Positions 4,789-6,657 of a DNA stretch of 6,657 nucleotides are shown piece by piece. Source of the stretch: Pseudomonadota bacterium (lineage in GTDB: Bacteria; Bdellovibrionota; Bdellovibrionia; Bdellovibrionales; JAEYZS01); NCBI GenBank assembly GCA_023427925.1, contig JAEYZS010000236.1:1-6657 (forward strand). The letters run 5' to 3'. A model generated the notes under the pieces. It saw only the letters and a program-made list of their open reading frames with translations. It ran no database searches and was not told the DNA's origin. The position numbers and the translations under genes are program-made. How positions within the stretch are numbered: the stretch's first letter is position 1; each line of letters opens with the position of its first letter.

Positions 4789-5676
4789 CTAAACACCCGA
4801 CTCTAATGAATTCTTTAAGGCCATTAAATTTTTTCGCTCTTCGGGATCCAAACCTTGATGGTTAAGCATCTCTAAGAGATAGTATTGAGCGTTTTCACGT
4901 TGCTTCTCGATCAATTCCTCAGCCTTTTCTATTTCCTCTGCGGTTGTTGCAGATTTTCTAAGCAAAAGAGTTTGTTGATACAGTTCAAAATTACTTTCAA
5001 AATTACTCCTTGCAGATTCGACATCCAAAGGTGAATAAATTTGTTGCATCAGTTCTCGTTCTTTTCTCGCGTTATAAACATGATAAGTCAAAAGCCCTAG
5101 CGACAATCCATTAAATAAATAGACTCCACTTTTTCCCATCAAGACAGGAATTTTTGTTAATGTTTCCTCCGAAGCTTTGAGCTTTCTAAATAATGACACC
5201 GTCGGTGCGACAGCAAATTTTTTACCCGCGATAGAAAGTCCTCTATATATTGAAGCTCCACCAGTTCCTAGGATACTCAATGTTGCCACCTTACCAAAAG
5301 CATCAAACATCAAGAGATTAGCCGTATATAGATGGCGCCGGTTCGTATTGGTTGGAAAACAGTATGCAAGCCCAACATAGTAACCCCGAGAATTGAGAAG
5401 TTGATCCACGCTCTTTCCTATTCCTCGACGAGTGAACAAATTTTCCCTCCCGGGAATGTTCGCCTCTCCAGATCCAAATAAATACTTAAAATAGTCCAGA
5501 GAGTCGTTACGAGTCGTTTCAACAATAGTAGCCAGAGAATTTATATCCACGTGGCAAGTTCGAACAACAAACTCGAAGCTGCGCCGATCATCGTTATTTA
5601 AATCTTGATAAAGATGTTCAACATTATTAGCCAAAGACAAATTGTTAATCAAAAGAGAAAATAGAACTATAATCAT
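4789..5676 (-). CDS. Exported membrane protein with two hydrophobic helices and helical tail (unrecognised)
   Basis: A 295-residue protein of unknown function. The N-terminus MIIVLFSLLINNLSLA looks like a signal peptide (cleavage after A16) but unusually lacks any lysine or arginine. The nearest upstream in-frame codons contain no alternative start before a TAG stop. The soluble part (17-118) holds C41 and C106, a potential disulfide. Hydrophobic helices lie at about 121-144 and 183-201, separated by a basic loop (KKFAVAPTVSLFRKLKASEE). Residues 205-290 are charged and helical (EIEKAEELIEKQRENAQYYL), likely a coiled coil. An AAGG sits about 13 nt before the ATG, slightly too far. It faces a divergent gene at 5878 with a similar helix-loop-helix layout, and may share an operon with the MFS gene 43 bp downstream. 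Confidence 0.83.
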   Translation of the reverse strand: MIIVLFSLLINNLSLANNVEHLYQDLNNDDRRSFEFVVRTCHVDINSLATIVETTRNDSLDYFKYLFGSGEANIPGRENLFTRRGIGKSVDQLLNSRGYYVGLAYCFPTNTNRRHLYTANLLMFDAFGKVATLSILGTGGASIYRGLSIAGKKFAVAPTVSLFRKLKASEETLTKIPVLMGKSGVYLFNGLSLGLLTYHVYNARKERELMQQIYSPLDVESARSNFESNFELYQQTLLLRKSATTAEEIEKAEELIEKQRENAQYYLLEMLNHQGLDPEERKNLMALKNSLESGV

Positions 5677-5718
5677 CGGGGCAAACTACCTTAAAAGTAT
5701 TAAAGAAAACATAACAAC

Positions 5719-5748
5719 ATGACTTGTCTCGAATTCTTAAAATATAAG
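5719..5748 (+). promoter_or_regulatory. Predicted promoter in the divergent intergenic region
   Basis: ATGACT (5719-5724, 4/6 to TTGACA) lies 18 bp before TATAAG (5743-5748, 5/6 to TATAAT). It would drive the gene at 5878 with a leader of about 120 nt. The same 201-bp gap must also hold the promoter of the minus-strand gene at 5676. TATATT on the minus strand overlaps the plus -10, so the two promoters could compete. Confidence 0.33.
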
Positions 5749-5866
5749 CGCCATTTCCAATTACAAAAAATTCACGGATTGATGAAGTTATCGAAATATA
5801 TCCAAATCAGCGTCCACAAAGGGACAAAAACCTGACAAGACATCTGAGAAAACAACCAATCACCCC

Positions 5867-5873
5867 AAGGAGG
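5867..5873 (+). promoter_or_regulatory. Strong Shine-Dalgarno fixing the start at 5878
   Basis: AAGGAGG is a near-perfect match to the anti-Shine-Dalgarno, 4 nt before the ATG at 5878. It is the strongest ribosome site in the window and suggests a highly translated gene. Confidence 0.85.
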
Positions 5874-5877
5874 AAAT

Positions 5878-6657
5878 ATGTTTAAATTAGTAACCCTAGT
5901 GGCTTTTCTGAGTGCCCAAATCTCATCGCCACTCCACGCTTACGCAGGATTTGTTGACAATCCTACGACCCAAGAGGCCCCTCAAGAGAATTCCACCCCA
6001 AATGAGGAAAGCTTCGACTCACAAAATGCTGTTCAAGAAGCTAAAGAGACGGTGACAGGAAACGAGGAAAATGGCGACCAACAAAGAGCCGCAGGGCCTG
6101 TAGTGACCGAATTTGAAAATAGCACACGTGAAATTGAGCAAAAGGTGGCAAAGCTAGAGGAACAAAAGGAAAAGGACGCCCAAGCAAAACAGTTAAAAGC
6201 GGAAATTCGTGATCGCGTGATTAGACTGAATGCAAGAGTCAACCAGCTTGAAACACTTGCCAATGAAATTCCGAACGTGAGAGAGGATGTCATCGAAGAA
6301 TCCGCTCAAACCATTTTAGCTTCTGAAGAAAGAAAGGATAATGGCAAACTATTTGGAATTTCTGCTGTTGTCGCTGTGGCATCCGGAATTGTATATGCAT
6401 TGACTAAGTACGACGTTCCAAAAGCAATTGTCGGAGCTAAAGCAACTCATAAATCTGCTGCATCTGCACAAACTACTGCAAAGCCTCAAAACCTACGAGT
6501 CCCTTCGACAGTTGTGAACAATAGCTTAAGAAGTGTCTATGGAAATCAAATGGTTGCAAGAACTTCTGCTACGGTTGGTGTATTGGCCGCATTAGTAGCT
6601 GGTTACGCAGTCGTGGATTCTTATAATTGGTCTAGCGATGATCGTGCAGCGATTAAA
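5878..6657 (+). CDS. Exported coiled-coil protein with two hydrophobic helices, 3' end beyond window
   Basis: The frame is open from ATG 5878 to the right edge (260 codons, no stop), so the gene is partial. The signal peptide is MFKLVTLVAFLSAQISS..., with cleavage likely after A23 (AYA/GF). Residues 27-73 form an acidic, Glu/Gln/Asn/Thr-rich linker with little predicted structure. Residues 75-131 form a strong coiled coil (REIEQKVAKLEEQKEKDAQA, continuing into a leucine heptad pattern). Hydrophobic helices follow at about 157-175 (GISAVVAVASGIVYAL) and 230-249 (SATVGVLAALVAGYAVVDSY), separated by an Ala/Lys/Thr-rich loop. I do not recognise the family. The arrangement is compatible with an envelope protein anchored by a helical pair, with the coiled coil projecting into the periplasm. 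It is divergent from 5676-4789 and resembles it in helix-loop-helix layout, though I see no clear residue-level homology. Confidence 0.85.
   Translation, partial: MFKLVTLVAFLSAQISSPLHAYAGFVDNPTTQEAPQENSTPNEESFDSQNAVQEAKETVTGNEENGDQQRAAGPVVTEFENSTREIEQKVAKLEEQKEKDAQAKQLKAEIRDRVIRLNARVNQLETLANEIPNVREDVIEESAQTILASEERKDNGKLFGISAVVAVASGIVYALTKYDVPKAIVGAKATHKSAASAQTTAKPQNLRVPSTVVNNSLRSVYGNQMVARTSATVGVLAALVAGYAVVDSYNWSSDDRAAIK

Noticed and set aside
6033..6293. Minus-strand 86-codon open frame rich in Ser and Phe
   Set aside because: Antisense of the coiled-coil region (Glu/Lys codons) of the gene at 5878, which has a strong ribosome site and signal peptide.
1..6657. CRISPR array, tRNA/rRNA genes, insertion sequence or integrase
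   Set aside because: I found no regularly spaced repeats, no cloverleaf-like sequence, and no transposase or recombinase reading frame in any frame I examined.

Overview
The window looks like accessory chromosome of a low-GC predatory delta-proteobacterium-like lineage (Bdellovibrio and relatives, Bdellovibrionota). The reasons are a TIGR02147/DUF4423-type regulator, a family expanded in Bdellovibrio and Fibrobacter, and a high density of small, poorly conserved proteins with type I signal peptides. The phylum assignment is an inference from family content, not from a marker gene.

Layout. Positions 1-80 (minus) hold the start of a GFA/CENP-V-fold protein that runs off the left edge. Next comes a three-gene minus-strand operon (2069 to 278): a TIGR02147 regulator, a secreted 227-residue protein with an HEWLR motif, and a secreted 119-residue four-cysteine protein. 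Junctions are very tight (TAATG overlap, then a 2-nt gap), so the three should be co-expressed. The operon is bracketed by a 106-bp direct repeat (166-271 and 2278-2383, 96/106 identical by my count). On the plus strand this repeat reads as the C-terminal end of an unrecognised protein, so both copies look like gene remnants and the operon looks like a cassette lodged between them.

In front of the regulator lie a good promoter match and a perfect dyad with 10-bp arms and a 3-nt centre. An additional half-site sits about one helical turn away, and the cluster falls at the predicted transcription start. This suggests autoregulation, or an mRNA hairpin that masks one possible start codon.

Positions 2566-3437 (plus) hold a coupled pair of small exported proteins with superimposable N-termini (S16-A-S-A19, then Cys22), probably an old tandem duplication. 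A 78-bp convergent gap then separates them from a minus-strand MFS_3/EntS-like exporter (4745-3516). The exporter lies 43 bp downstream of an exported, two-helix membrane protein with a helical tail (5676-4789).

A 201-bp divergent promoter region separates that gene from a plus-strand gene at 5878. The latter has a strong Shine-Dalgarno, a signal peptide, an acidic linker, a coiled coil and two hydrophobic helices, and it is cut by the right edge. The two divergent proteins share the layout helix - basic loop - helix - polar segment.

The strongest candidate for something undescribed is the repeat-flanked cassette: a DUF4423 regulator, its operator cluster and two secreted effector-like proteins.
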